Below are positions 44,176 through 52,181 of a DNA stretch of 64,000 nt, one piece after another; the stretch's first letter is position 1, and each line of letters opens with the position of its first letter. The notes under the pieces are model-generated. The model was not told the DNA's origin and searched no databases. It was given only the letters and a program-made list of their open reading frames with translations. Made by a program: the position numbers and the translations under genes. The stretch is from Flammeovirgaceae bacterium UBA2366. GTDB lineage: Bacteria; Bacteroidota; Bacteroidia; Cytophagales; Cyclobacteriaceae. The DNA is taken from the NCBI GenBank assembly GCA_002344065.1, contig DDTK01000009.1, positions 1 to 64,000 of the forward strand. Reading direction: 5' to 3'.

Positions 44176-44736
44176 TTAGGATTTAGCCTGCAGGCGGCTG
44201 CGGAGCCGTTTCTTGGCGCTGGTAAGGCTTTTTTCCACCGCCTTTACACCCACACCCAGGCGCAGGGCGATTTCTTCATTGTGTAATTCTTCCTCTATTT
44301 TCATCATCAGGCACTCGCGTTCCCTTTTCGGGAATCGTGCAATGATTTGAAGTATTTCTTCCGTAATCTCAACCTGAATAATCCTGGCTTCAATAGACTG
44401 CTCGGCTAAGCCGAAGGTGTGACCATTCATCAGCCGTATTTTTCGCTGACCGAGTGCAACGTTCTCATTGTAGTAGTTTACCGACTTGTTTCGAACGATC
44501 CTGACCAGGTAATGCTGAATAGACCGTTCGTGATGATTACCCAGTTCGCGAGCGTTCTTCCATACATGAGCGAATGCTTCTTGCACAATGTCCTTGGATG
44601 CATCGTGGTCGTGCGTCAGTCTATAGGCTATCTTCAAGAGGCTTTTGCAATACTGATCGTACAGAATCTTTATAGCCTTCCCAGGACAGGAAAGCAGCAA
44701 CTTTCGAATCTCATGGTTATGAACATGGTCAGGCAT
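44176..44736 (-). CDS. ECF RNA polymerase sigma factor
   Basis: 186 residues with region 2 (YDQYCKSLLKIAYRLTHDHDASKDIVQEAFAHVW) and region 4 (RFPKRERECLMMKIEEELHNEEIALRLGVGVKAVEKSL). It heads an operon with the short anti-sigma gene and the long RteC-like gene, with no TonB receptor following. That layout suggests control of element genes rather than nutrient uptake. Confidence 0.9.
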   Translation of the reverse strand: MPDHVHNHEIRKLLLSCPGKAIKILYDQYCKSLLKIAYRLTHDHDASKDIVQEAFAHVWKNARELGNHHERSIQHYLVRIVRNKSVNYYNENVALGQRKIRLMNGHTFGLAEQSIEARIIQVEITEEILQIIARFPKRERECLMMKIEEELHNEEIALRLGVGVKAVEKSLTSAKKRLRSRLQAKS

Positions 44737-44946
44737 CTCACTATACGATTTCTATCTAACGGGTGAAAAGCTTTTAACTGAAGCACCCGTTGGCGTTTAA
44801 ATCCACACGTAAAACCGAAAAAATACGAGCTTGCTACCAAAAACTCTTTAAAAAATACCTTGCGTTAATTTAAGGGTTCGGAGAAAAAAAATAAACCCCT
44901 TGGTTTTGGGCAACCGAGTAAAAAAGGGGGATTTACCCCCTTACGC

Positions 44947-45297
44947 TTAATGACTAATGGCCTCGATCCCCTTTGGAGAGTAGCCCAGTTCACGCAATTC
45001 CTTTTTGGCTTGGCTATCCCATTTGTTACAGCCTGACTCAACCTGCAACATATATTTCACGTGTGCCTGATCTTCATCGTCATAGTAAAATCGTATGTCA
45101 AGGTATGTTCCGAAATCATGCGGACAACGTACCACTTTGAAAAATGATCCTTCCGGATTATTTCCAAAAGTTCGTTTCAGTTGATCCATGTACACACGTG
45201 CCTCCATACGCGCGCGTTGCATGTAGTCATCGCTCCCCACTTGCGCGCAAGGTTCATCACAAGGTGTAGTTTGCGAAAGGAAGATGTAGTCTAACAT
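44947..45297 (-). CDS. Hypothetical mobile-element protein
   Basis: 116 residues from ATG 45297 (upstream in-frame starts are non-coding-like). A Cys-bearing start (TTPCDEPCAQ) is followed by helix and beta segments rich in Asp and Tyr (FGTYLDIRFYYDDEDQAHVKY). No family recognised. It sits alone, with about 210 nt upstream and 250 nt downstream non-coding. Similar small proteins occur in Bacteroidota plasmids and mobilizable elements. Confidence 0.6.
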   Translation of the reverse strand: MLDYIFLSQTTPCDEPCAQVGSDDYMQRARMEARVYMDQLKRTFGNNPEGSFFKVVRCPHDFGTYLDIRFYYDDEDQAHVKYMLQVESGCNKWDSQAKKELRELGYSPKGIEAISH

Positions 45298-45587
45298 AGT
45301 TGTAGTATTTAAGTTGAACATCATTTTTATGATCAACTCACCGGATTTTTCCGGAACTGCTTATGCGAGGGACGATGCGCAAGCCAAGAGGAATCGGAAT
45401 AAATGGAACGCGGGGAGAATGGTGGGTTTATGCCGAAGTCTCTTGGCGGAGTTCCGGAATAAATCCGAACGTGGATAAAAATGATGAGGTAGTGGCTTAG
45501 CTGCAGGCATTGTTTGCATCGGCACTATATGATTTTTGATCGTAGGTCACATATATAAAGAGTTTATATGCTTTACCTAAACACCCT

Positions 45588-45881
45588 ATGCCTGCAACAA
45601 TCGTTACACCGGAGGACCTTCAAAACCTGAAAAAAGAACTCATTGAGGAGATAGAAAAGCTGCTTGCAAAACGGGCCAGTATGCCAATCAAGAAATGGCT
45701 CAAGTCTCATGAGGTACGAAAGATGTTAAGTATTTCACCAGGTACGCTCCAAAATTTACGCATCAATGGAATGCTGCCCTTTACTAAAATCGGAGGCGTC
45801 ATCTTCTATGAATACGAAGACGTAAAAAAGATGCTGGAAGACCATAAGCACGTATCTTACTCTAATTCATTCCACCGCTAG
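45588..45881 (+). CDS. Excisionase-like helix-turn-helix protein
   Basis: 97 residues: an N-terminal coiled helix, then a MerR/excisionase-type winged HTH (LKSHEVRKMLSISPGTLQNLR, IGGVIFYEYEDVKKMLED). It is a clear paralogue of the minus-strand protein at 46.7-47.0 kb. Such proteins control excision or transfer of Bacteroidota integrative elements and are usually near the integrase end. It opens a small opposed pair with the frameshifted gene downstream. Confidence 0.82.
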   Translation: MPATIVTPEDLQNLKKELIEEIEKLLAKRASMPIKKWLKSHEVRKMLSISPGTLQNLRINGMLPFTKIGGVIFYEYEDVKKMLEDHKHVSYSNSFHR

Positions 45882-45942
45882 ACTACCTGCCTACCTTGCC
45901 ACGCGCAATGGATCTACTCTAGTAATATTGCAAGGTATCGCC

Positions 45943-46253
45943 TCACCTGCGACAAGGTGTTATTGGCGGAATTAACCTGATCGTACTCCCACGTAGCGGG
46001 TGGTAACTGGGATAATATTGAATATACCCTAAGTCTTTAAGGTCATTGATGACCCGGTGGTAGGTGGAACTTGATTTGATTTGATTTTAGCCAAAGCCAT
46101 TACCTTTCTACGCGAAATAAAAAGGCATTCTTCTGATTGTCCTGAAAGCCATAGGTAGCATAACGCCAGATAGACACTGACGTGCGAAGTACCAAGGTTG
46201 GTATCAAACGCTACCCGGTTAAGGAATGTTTTGAGTTTATCAAGTGAATCCAT
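45943..46253 (-). pseudogene. Frameshifted paralogue of the 101-residue protein
   Basis: From ATG 46253 the frame reads MDSLDKLKTFLNRVAFDTNL..., clearly like the intact neighbour (46372-46677). After ALAKIKS, a 5-nt tandem duplication (ATCAAATCAAATCAA, about 46070-46085) shifts the frame to a stop at about 46038. Removing five bases restores STYHRVINDLKDLGYIQYYPSYHPLRGS and the stop at 45943, matching the neighbour's KATYHKVIRELQFFGYLKYQPSYHP. It is a recent, simple mutation, or possibly a sequencing error. Confidence 0.8.
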
Positions 46254-46371
46254 ACCCGTGATAATACCAAATCGTTTTGATGTCCGATAGTGTCTCATAT
46301 CGAATGCACGTGAAAGTAATTTTTTGTTGCTGAGGTACACACTCCTTTCAGTTCATTTCGATCAACTGAAG

Positions 46372-46677
46372 TCAATTGAAAACCTGATGCTGATAGATTG
46401 AGAGTTCTATTGCGCTACCTTTCACCGGATGATAAGAGGGTTGATATTTCAAGTATCCGAAAAATTGTAGTTCGCGGATTACCTTGTGGTAGGTAGCCTT
46501 CGACCTAATTCGCGATGCGCTCATTAGCCGCCTTCGTGAAATATGGTAGGGGCGCTGAAAGTTGCTGGTGATCCAGGCATGGCACAATGCCATGAACAAT
46601 GAGATGTGCACTGGTTTCAAGCGATTATCCGAAGCCGCTCTGTTAAAATAGTCGGTAAGTTGCTGCAACCTATCCAT
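46372..46677 (-). CDS. Small mobile-element replication/regulation-like protein
   Basis: 101 residues, with a helix-turn-helix-like middle (RRRLMSASRIRSKATYHKVIRELQFFGYLKY) that resembles a winged-helix of element replication initiators or regulators. It starts directly after the excisionase-like gene stop (46678) and forms an operon with it. The frameshifted copy next to it shows the family has been duplicated here. Function unknown. Confidence 0.72.
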   Translation of the reverse strand: MDRLQQLTDYFNRAASDNRLKPVHISLFMALCHAWITSNFQRPYHISRRRLMSASRIRSKATYHKVIRELQFFGYLKYQPSYHPVKGSAIELSIYQHQVFN

Positions 46678-46971
46678 CTATCGTGGAGCCATGTTCTTTT
46701 CCAGCAGGTTTACAATCTCATCGTACTTGTAGAAGACAATGCTCCCCACTTTGGAATATGAAAGGGTGCCGTTTACCCGGAGGTTCTGCAAGGTTCCGGC
46801 TGAAACACCTAACATTTTCCGCACTTCCGCGGAGCGGAGCCATTCTCTGACGGGCTGTCCTTTTTGTTCGGATATAAGTATTCTGAGTTCCGCTAACAGT
46901 TCGGTCTTGAATTTTTCCAGATCTCCAACAGTGAGTAACTGGTCCCTGTGCATAGCATTTCTTTCTTCCAT
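46678..46971 (-). CDS. Excisionase-like helix-turn-helix protein
   Basis: 97 residues (ATG 46971; ATG 46956, MHRDQL, is also possible). A helical N-terminus is followed by the winged HTH LRSAEVRKMLGVSAGTLQNLR and VGSIVFYKYDEIVNLLE, paralogous to the protein at 45588-45881. A perfect 18-bp palindrome lies 52 nt upstream and may be its operator. Confidence 0.84.
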   Translation of the reverse strand: MEERNAMHRDQLLTVGDLEKFKTELLAELRILISEQKGQPVREWLRSAEVRKMLGVSAGTLQNLRVNGTLSYSKVGSIVFYKYDEIVNLLEKNMAPR

Positions 46972-47022
46972 TGGATTTGATATTGCATAGCGAAGATGTT
47001 AGAGGTTGACGGAAGAAATTCA

Positions 47023-47040
47023 CAAGTTGGTACCAACTTG
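47023..47040. promoter_or_regulatory. Perfect 18-bp palindrome, candidate operator
   Basis: CAAGTTGGTACCAACTTG is fully self-complementary. It sits 52 nt upstream of the excisionase-like ATG (46971), where a repressor or the HTH protein itself could bind. Confidence 0.65.
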
Positions 47041-47300
47041 GTATTAAAAAAGTGAGCACCCAGGTTCACTTTACACAGCACCAAAAAATATGAGCGCCTG
47101 TTTCGTGGTATTCGATGACAAACGATTTGAATTGTTGTTAAGGTTCAAAGTTCTTCGAGGGAAAAATTGCCCAAGTCGGACAAAGAAGTTATATTTGATA
47201 TGAATTTGCAGTCACCCGAGATCGTTAATTCGTTGGTGAGTCATCTGGTGAGTACCCGATTTTATCACCTTTAAAATACTGAAAATCAAGCATTGTGAGT

Positions 47301-47328
47301 CAGGGTTCATTTCCCTCCTCCTCTGCGA
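47301..47328 (+). other. tRNA 3'-end-like fragment, candidate attachment site
   Basis: CAGGGTTCATTTCCCTCCTC followed by CTCTGCGA looks like a T arm plus acceptor 3' strand, but no 5' tRNA part is upstream and loop position A58 is lost. A terminator follows 22 nt later, as after a real tRNA. This fits the residual end left by an element integrating into a tRNA gene. Confidence 0.35.
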
Positions 47329-47349
47329 TTACATTTTCAATCTGAACTA

Positions 47350-47390
47350 AAGCCTCGAATTCCTTATGAATTCGAGGCTTTTTTCTTTTA
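47350..47390 (+). terminator. Strong intrinsic terminator
   Basis: AAGCCTCGAATTC / GAATTCGAGGCTT form a perfect 13-bp stem with a 5-nt loop, followed by TTTTCTTTT. It points along the plus strand, with no protein gene directly upstream, so an RNA gene remnant may have used it. Confidence 0.9.
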
Positions 47391-47541
47391 TACCTCTCCA
47401 TTTTATTCAAAAAATCTCAATCCCTAGGTGACCCAAGCGGTGACCGAAAAATTTTCAAAATCGGGTCACCGCATCAGCCTAAACGAGCTGAAATCGAATC
47501 AGTTCATAAGATATCACTAGATGGGTCCCATTTCGCGCGCC

Positions 47542-48237
47542 TTACTCATGCCCTCTCTTATCACGAGTACCCTTTATCAAGAGCCAAAGCATTAACACCA
47601 ATTCACCAAACATGGCAGGCATGCCAACCGTAAATACAATGTCTTTGTATCCAGGAATGACAATGCTGGTAAAACTTAGCAGCACATACACAATTCCATT
47701 TATGATTAGCCAAACACCCAGAAAGCGCGGAATGAATGCAGATTGATACACCAGTATTGCTAACGGAAAGAGCCAAAGACCCCAAAATAATTCCAATGCC
47801 AGAACACTGTAGTCGTTAATTTTAAGAAATGCCATGGCTAAGTCTTGCCGTTGCGCCAATTCAAACGACTGGAGTATTTCCCCTTTTAGCGTTAGAACAG
47901 TTGCCATACTAAGTCCGGCCTTCACAAATGCCACCGGTACTTGCACCACTACAAAAGCTACCAAAAGATTGGAATAGCGTTCATTTACATTTCTAAACAG
48001 CTGATAAAAGACCCACACCAACAATACCCATATAGTACTCGTTATTAGTCCAGAAAAAATGCCCGTTCGAAACAAGGTTTCATACTTCAGAATATTTTGA
48101 GCAGAAGCCACAACATCACCACTGACAAATATTTTGGGCGATACGTAGAACATGTCGTAAAAGCCTGAAACAATCCAAAGTAGAAATAACAGACCGGCAA
48201 GTCGCGCAGTTTTTTTAGTCTCCGGATTGGCATTCAT
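47542..48237 (-). CDS. DUF4386-like integral membrane protein
   Basis: 231 residues with six or so membrane helices, beginning KKTARLAGLLFLLWIVSGFYDMFYVSP and ending near MLWLLIKGTRDKRGHE. This matches the DUF4386 family found throughout Bacteroidota. The function is unknown. It stands alone, 87 nt downstream of the FtsX-like permease gene. Confidence 0.8.
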   Translation of the reverse strand: MNANPETKKTARLAGLLFLLWIVSGFYDMFYVSPKIFVSGDVVASAQNILKYETLFRTGIFSGLITSTIWVLLVWVFYQLFRNVNERYSNLLVAFVVVQVPVAFVKAGLSMATVLTLKGEILQSFELAQRQDLAMAFLKINDYSVLALELFWGLWLFPLAILVYQSAFIPRFLGVWLIINGIVYVLLSFTSIVIPGYKDIVFTVGMPAMFGELVLMLWLLIKGTRDKRGHE

Positions 48238-48324
48238 AACGTTGAGCGTTTATGGATTACTCTGATTACTGTGGGTAGTATGTTGCTGTGGGTTATTGCA
48301 GTCAAAGTCTTTTCGCTGAAACAT

Positions 48325-50934
48325 TTATTCAGTTTTTAAACCCTCCACCGGATTTGTTTTAAACACTTTTATTGTTTGTGTTGCCACAGTTGCTATAACA
48401 ACTGCAATCAAAAGAGAAGCCGCCATCATGACTACCCAAATGGTAACAGGCATGTGATAATCATAAGCAAAGTCAAGTACCGATTTTATAAAAATGAAAC
48501 TAAGTGGTACGCTAACGAATAACGATACTATAATCAACACATAGTATTGTTTGAAAATGTTGTTGCTGATGTTTTTATAATCAGCCCCAAGAATTTTTCG
48601 TATACTAAATTCCTTAACTCTGCCAGAAATGTTTATCGCCACTAATCCATACAATCCCAGCATGGCGAGAATAACCGCTACCGATGCAAACACCCTCCAC
48701 ACATGACCATGAATGCCCATTTCTTCGTAATAATTTCCCCATACATCTTCCTGATAACCGCCATTAAATGGAATTTCCGGGTAGAGTGTTGCCCATGCCT
48801 TTTTTAAATCTTCGAATGCCAATTGTTCTTGCTCGCGGTTTACTTTTAATGCGAGAAATCTGAAATCCTTTTTATCGGCCACGGTAAAAAATGTAGGTCT
48901 GAGCAAGGAGAAAAAACTATAGCTATGAAAATCTTTTGCCACGCCAACCACTTCGTAAGTAATACTGTCAATTCTGAATTGCTGACCGATCGGATTAACC
49001 CAACTCAGATTTTTAGCCATGGTTTCATTCACTACTACAGCATTTTTATCGCTACCATCGAAGTCTTTGAATGCCCTCCCGCTCACCAACTCAATTCCCA
49101 TGGTATTGAAATAGGTTGGGCCTACCGACAAACGGTCTGCCTCAAAATCTTTATCAGGGAAATGCAAAATTGTTGTTTGATGATTTTTGCCGATGTGTTG
49201 TGCCGAACCTGAAATGGAAAGAACTTTCGGATTGCGTTGCATGACATCATTTAATTGCTGGTAGACCGATTCATTTTCAACCGCTGTGTAAATCACATCA
49301 CGGTTGCTATAACCCCAGCTTCTGTTGGCGAGGTAATCGCCATTCATGGTAAACACGATGGCGCTGGTGATGAACATGCACGCCAACACCAGTTGAAAAC
49401 CCAGAAAGATTTTAGTGACTGGATTTTTCTGACCAAACCTGACTGAGCCTTTCAGAATAGTAACTGTTTGAAACCGGGAAATATAAATAGCGGGATAGAT
49501 GCCAGATGCGAGTGCAGTGATCAGCATGATCATCGGCAAGTACATCCACAAGCGCGGGTCATTGAGACTGAACTCCATACTAAAATCCCACAGTCCTTCG
49601 AACCACGGAATAACCACGAGCCAGCCCAGAAGAATTCCGACCAGCATGGCAAAAAAGGTGACGACAATATTTTCAGACAAGAACTGTACAATCACCAGCC
49701 TTCGAGTTGCCCCGATGGTTTTGCGTACACCCAACTCCTTCAACCTCTTTACTGAAGTTGAAATGGCTATGTTGATGTAATTGAAGCAGGCCAGTAATAA
49801 CATTAACGTGCAAACCCCGGTAAGAAATTTGATAGATGTTATATTACTCTGCGTGCCTTCGCGGAAAACATCTTCACGAATTTCGTCTGTTTTTATATGG
49901 AGTGTAGCCAGCGGTTCAAACTGAAAAGAAGCAATAGCCCAGTCTTTTTCAACCGCTTCGTTTTGTGTACGCTTGTATTTTTCCATTCCTTCCTCCACGA
50001 TTTTTATGTCTGATGGCTGTGCTACCTGAACAAATGTAGCCCGATGGAAGGCCGACCAATCGTGCAAATCGAAACCGGGTTGAGCCGTTCGGAGATTTTC
50101 GAAATTGATAAGGAAATGGAAATCAAAACTTCGAGAGGATGGAAATTTTTTGGCAACGCCTGTTACTTTAAACTCTTTGCCATTCTCTGCGCTGAATTTC
50201 ACCAGGAGGCTTTGGCCAATGGGGTTTTCATCGCCAAAATATTTTTCCGCCATCGGCTCACTGATCACTATACTATTCACATCGGAAAGTGAAGCCGATA
50301 TACCCCACTTCAGTGGGAAAGTAAACATATCGAGGAAAGCAGGGTCGACAAACCGGATGCGTTCATTGAAAATGTTATCTCCGTGTTTAACAATAACATT
50401 CTGGTCTTCTACTCTGCAAACTTTTGTCACCTGCGGAAAATCCTGTTTCAATAGTTCGCCCAATGGCCTGGGTGACTGCCCATATTGCCGCAACGCACCT
50501 TCGCGCGAAGCAGTAAATGTAGAGAGGAACACCACATTCTTATTTTCATGAAATTGATCGCGCTTGAACGTATAAACTACAAATGCGTAGAAAAAAATGC
50601 TGAAGCCAATAGCAGCCGCCAACCCGAAAATATTGATGAAGGAATTGACCGGACTCTTCAATAGGCCGCGAACAGAAACCTTAACGTAATTTTTGAACAT
50701 ACTGTATTGGATTAATTGATTCACAAACTCAAAGTTTCTGATCAGGTTTGGGCGAAGTAGTTTGATGATCTCCCAGGTATAGATTCGTTTTGCCTTGCGA
50801 GCAGAAAAGCACTCTGCATGCTCATGAAAAATTTCTTCCATGTCGCCTTCAATCTCTTCCAGGTATTCTTCTTTCAGGAAGAACCGGAGAAACTTTAAGG
50901 GCCATTTTGGTGGATGTAATGGTTGTGGTTTCAT
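48325..50934 (-). CDS. FtsX-like ABC transporter permease with PadR-linked prefix domain
   Basis: 869 residues. The first 70 (PPKWPLKFLRFFLKEEYLEEIEGDMEEIF) are the permease prefix domain that accompanies PadR regulators. Then come a MacB-type periplasmic domain, four C-terminal FtsX helices and the second FtsX block (GLVAINISGRVKEFSIRKILGA). Such proteins form the membrane half of ABC systems exporting peptides or antibiotics. The start overlaps the PadR stop by one base (TGATG). No ATPase gene is adjacent, so it may share one encoded elsewhere. Confidence 0.9.
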   Translation of the reverse strand: MKPQPLHPPKWPLKFLRFFLKEEYLEEIEGDMEEIFHEHAECFSARKAKRIYTWEIIKLLRPNLIRNFEFVNQLIQYSMFKNYVKVSVRGLLKSPVNSFINIFGLAAAIGFSIFFYAFVVYTFKRDQFHENKNVVFLSTFTASREGALRQYGQSPRPLGELLKQDFPQVTKVCRVEDQNVIVKHGDNIFNERIRFVDPAFLDMFTFPLKWGISASLSDVNSIVISEPMAEKYFGDENPIGQSLLVKFSAENGKEFKVTGVAKKFPSSRSFDFHFLINFENLRTAQPGFDLHDWSAFHRATFVQVAQPSDIKIVEEGMEKYKRTQNEAVEKDWAIASFQFEPLATLHIKTDEIREDVFREGTQSNITSIKFLTGVCTLMLLLACFNYINIAISTSVKRLKELGVRKTIGATRRLVIVQFLSENIVVTFFAMLVGILLGWLVVIPWFEGLWDFSMEFSLNDPRLWMYLPMIMLITALASGIYPAIYISRFQTVTILKGSVRFGQKNPVTKIFLGFQLVLACMFITSAIVFTMNGDYLANRSWGYSNRDVIYTAVENESVYQQLNDVMQRNPKVLSISGSAQHIGKNHQTTILHFPDKDFEADRLSVGPTYFNTMGIELVSGRAFKDFDGSDKNAVVVNETMAKNLSWVNPIGQQFRIDSITYEVVGVAKDFHSYSFFSLLRPTFFTVADKKDFRFLALKVNREQEQLAFEDLKKAWATLYPEIPFNGGYQEDVWGNYYEEMGIHGHVWRVFASVAVILAMLGLYGLVAINISGRVKEFSIRKILGADYKNISNNIFKQYYVLIIVSLFVSVPLSFIFIKSVLDFAYDYHMPVTIWVVMMAASLLIAVVIATVATQTIKVFKTNPVEGLKTE

Positions 50935-51272
50935 CAGATGGCCTTAAGTTCAAACGCAAGTTTGGGTATAGCACTCCAGAGTTGAGCTCGTATGTCTTTC
51001 ATTTCTTCAAGTACTTTACGGCCATGCGATGTAGTGGCATAAATGCGCTTACGCTTTCCTCCACGCCTGGCAGTGGCCTCACCAAATTGTGAGGTGAGAA
51101 ATCCTTTGTCCTCCATTCGTTTCAGTGCTGATTGTATTGAACCTACACTAAGCCTTTCTTTCAGTCTTAATTCCAGCTCGCGTTTGATTTCAACGCCATA
51201 CGCATCTTGTTGAAGTGCCGCCACCGTGAGCAGCACCAGTTCTTCAAATTCACCCAGTTTGGTTTTTTTCAT
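50934..51272 (-). CDS. PadR-family transcriptional regulator
   Basis: 112 residues with the PadR winged HTH: GEFEELVLLTVAALQQDAYG, then SVGSIQSALKRMEDKGFLTS and KRKRIYATTSHGRKVLEEM. PadR proteins repress transporter genes and respond to ligands. It is coupled by one base to the permease gene. Two 16-bp direct repeats lie just upstream and are its probable binding sites. Confidence 0.93.
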   Translation of the reverse strand: MKKTKLGEFEELVLLTVAALQQDAYGVEIKRELELRLKERLSVGSIQSALKRMEDKGFLTSQFGEATARRGGKRKRIYATTSHGRKVLEEMKDIRAQLWSAIPKLAFELKAI

Positions 51273-51279
51273 ACTATAT

Positions 51280-51330
51280 TATTCGTAATTGCAGTAAATA
51301 TAGTTACACTATTTTATTCTTAATTGCAGT
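51280..51330 (-). promoter_or_regulatory. Direct-repeat operator upstream of padR-like gene
   Basis: TATTCGTAATTGCAGT (51280-51295) and TATTCTTAATTGCAGT (51315-51330) differ at one base and are 35 bp apart, directly upstream of the PadR-like ATG (51272). Confidence 0.7.
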
Positions 51331-51673
51331 TTTTATCAAAAAATTTTTAAAAAGGCGTTTTTTCACTCATCTCTAGGCCATTTGGTTTGAAGAATGGCAA
51401 TGCCTATCAATGCCATGAACGATTTACTCAGCAACAACATCATCAATTTCACCTTCCATCATGGCATATTCCATAGGATGAAAAGCATCAATTATTTTGG
51501 AAAATATTAACGCTTATAAGATCAAAAGTCCCGACTGTTCCTCTAGCTAAGTGGCCAGCGATCCCCTCAAAGCATCGGCAATACACGACTAAGATTACCT
51601 GGTGAAGTGACAATTGTCATTTTTTATACTAGAAATAACAGGGATAATCGTGTTCACTCAAAACCTGCATACC
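51331..51673. other. Non-coding spacer, possible degraded coding remnant
   Basis: No intact gene is seen. On the minus strand, about 51400-51490 reads DAFHPMEYAMMEGEIDDVVA before a stop, and a shifted frame continues SFMALIGIAILQTKWPRDE. This could be a decayed gene end or chance. The plus-strand side provides the promoter for the DoxX gene. Confidence 0.4.
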
Positions 51674-52159
51674 ATGAAATCAAGTGGTTTTACAACCGGG
51701 CAAAACACCAGTTTGGTGTTGTTGCGTATCCTTATCGGATGGCATTTTTTCTATGAAGGAATTCTCAAAATTTACAACCCCGCCTGGACCGCCAAAGGCT
51801 ATTTGTTAAGTGCCACCTTCCTAAAACCATTTTTTACCTGGCTGGCAAGCGATTCTGTAATCCATATTGTGGACACATTGAATATCGTTGGCCTACTGGC
51901 CATTGGTGTGGCCCTACTGCTTGGACTAAAAATCAGGTGGGCAGCCATTGGAGGTATTCTCCTGTTGGCATTTTATTATCTGGCTCATCCTCCTTTCCCC
52001 GGCTTCGAGCAGGGACTTACAGAAGGAAGTTACTGGATTGTGAACAAAAACCTGATCGAGATGGCAGCACTGGTTGTACTTTATCAATTTCCAACATATG
52101 CTGCTTTTGGTTTGGAGCGAATGCTTTCCAGAAATCGCCAAAACACCATAGCCGGATAA
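51674..52159 (+). CDS. DoxX-family membrane protein
   Basis: 161 residues from ATG 51674 (the upstream in-frame start is weaker). Four membrane helices include LVLLRILIGWHFFYEGILKI, typical of DoxX/TQO small-subunit proteins. Their exact role is uncertain; some act in thiosulfate or quinone oxidation. It starts a two-gene operon with a Gfo/Idh/MocA oxidoreductase 22 nt downstream, a frequent Bacteroidota pairing. Confidence 0.85.
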   Translation: MKSSGFTTGQNTSLVLLRILIGWHFFYEGILKIYNPAWTAKGYLLSATFLKPFFTWLASDSVIHIVDTLNIVGLLAIGVALLLGLKIRWAAIGGILLLAFYYLAHPPFPGFEQGLTEGSYWIVNKNLIEMAALVVLYQFPTYAAFGLERMLSRNRQNTIAG

Positions 52160-52181
52160 TCCCACCTAAAAAATCAAGATC

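Larger units (their letters stand above)
47041..47541. other. Non-coding island boundary region
   Basis: No gene is supported in this about 500-nt stretch. It contains a tRNA-3'-end-like sequence (47301-47328) and a strong terminator (47350-47390). After it, all genes are of ordinary chromosomal type. Confidence 0.6.

Noticed and set aside
47301..47328. Complete tRNA gene
   Set aside because: No D arm or anticodon arm lies upstream and the T loop lacks the conserved A.
51400..51490. Minus-strand fragment reading DAFHPMEYAMMEGEIDD
   Set aside because: Short, broken by stops and not recognised; could be chance, so kept only as a note in the spacer.
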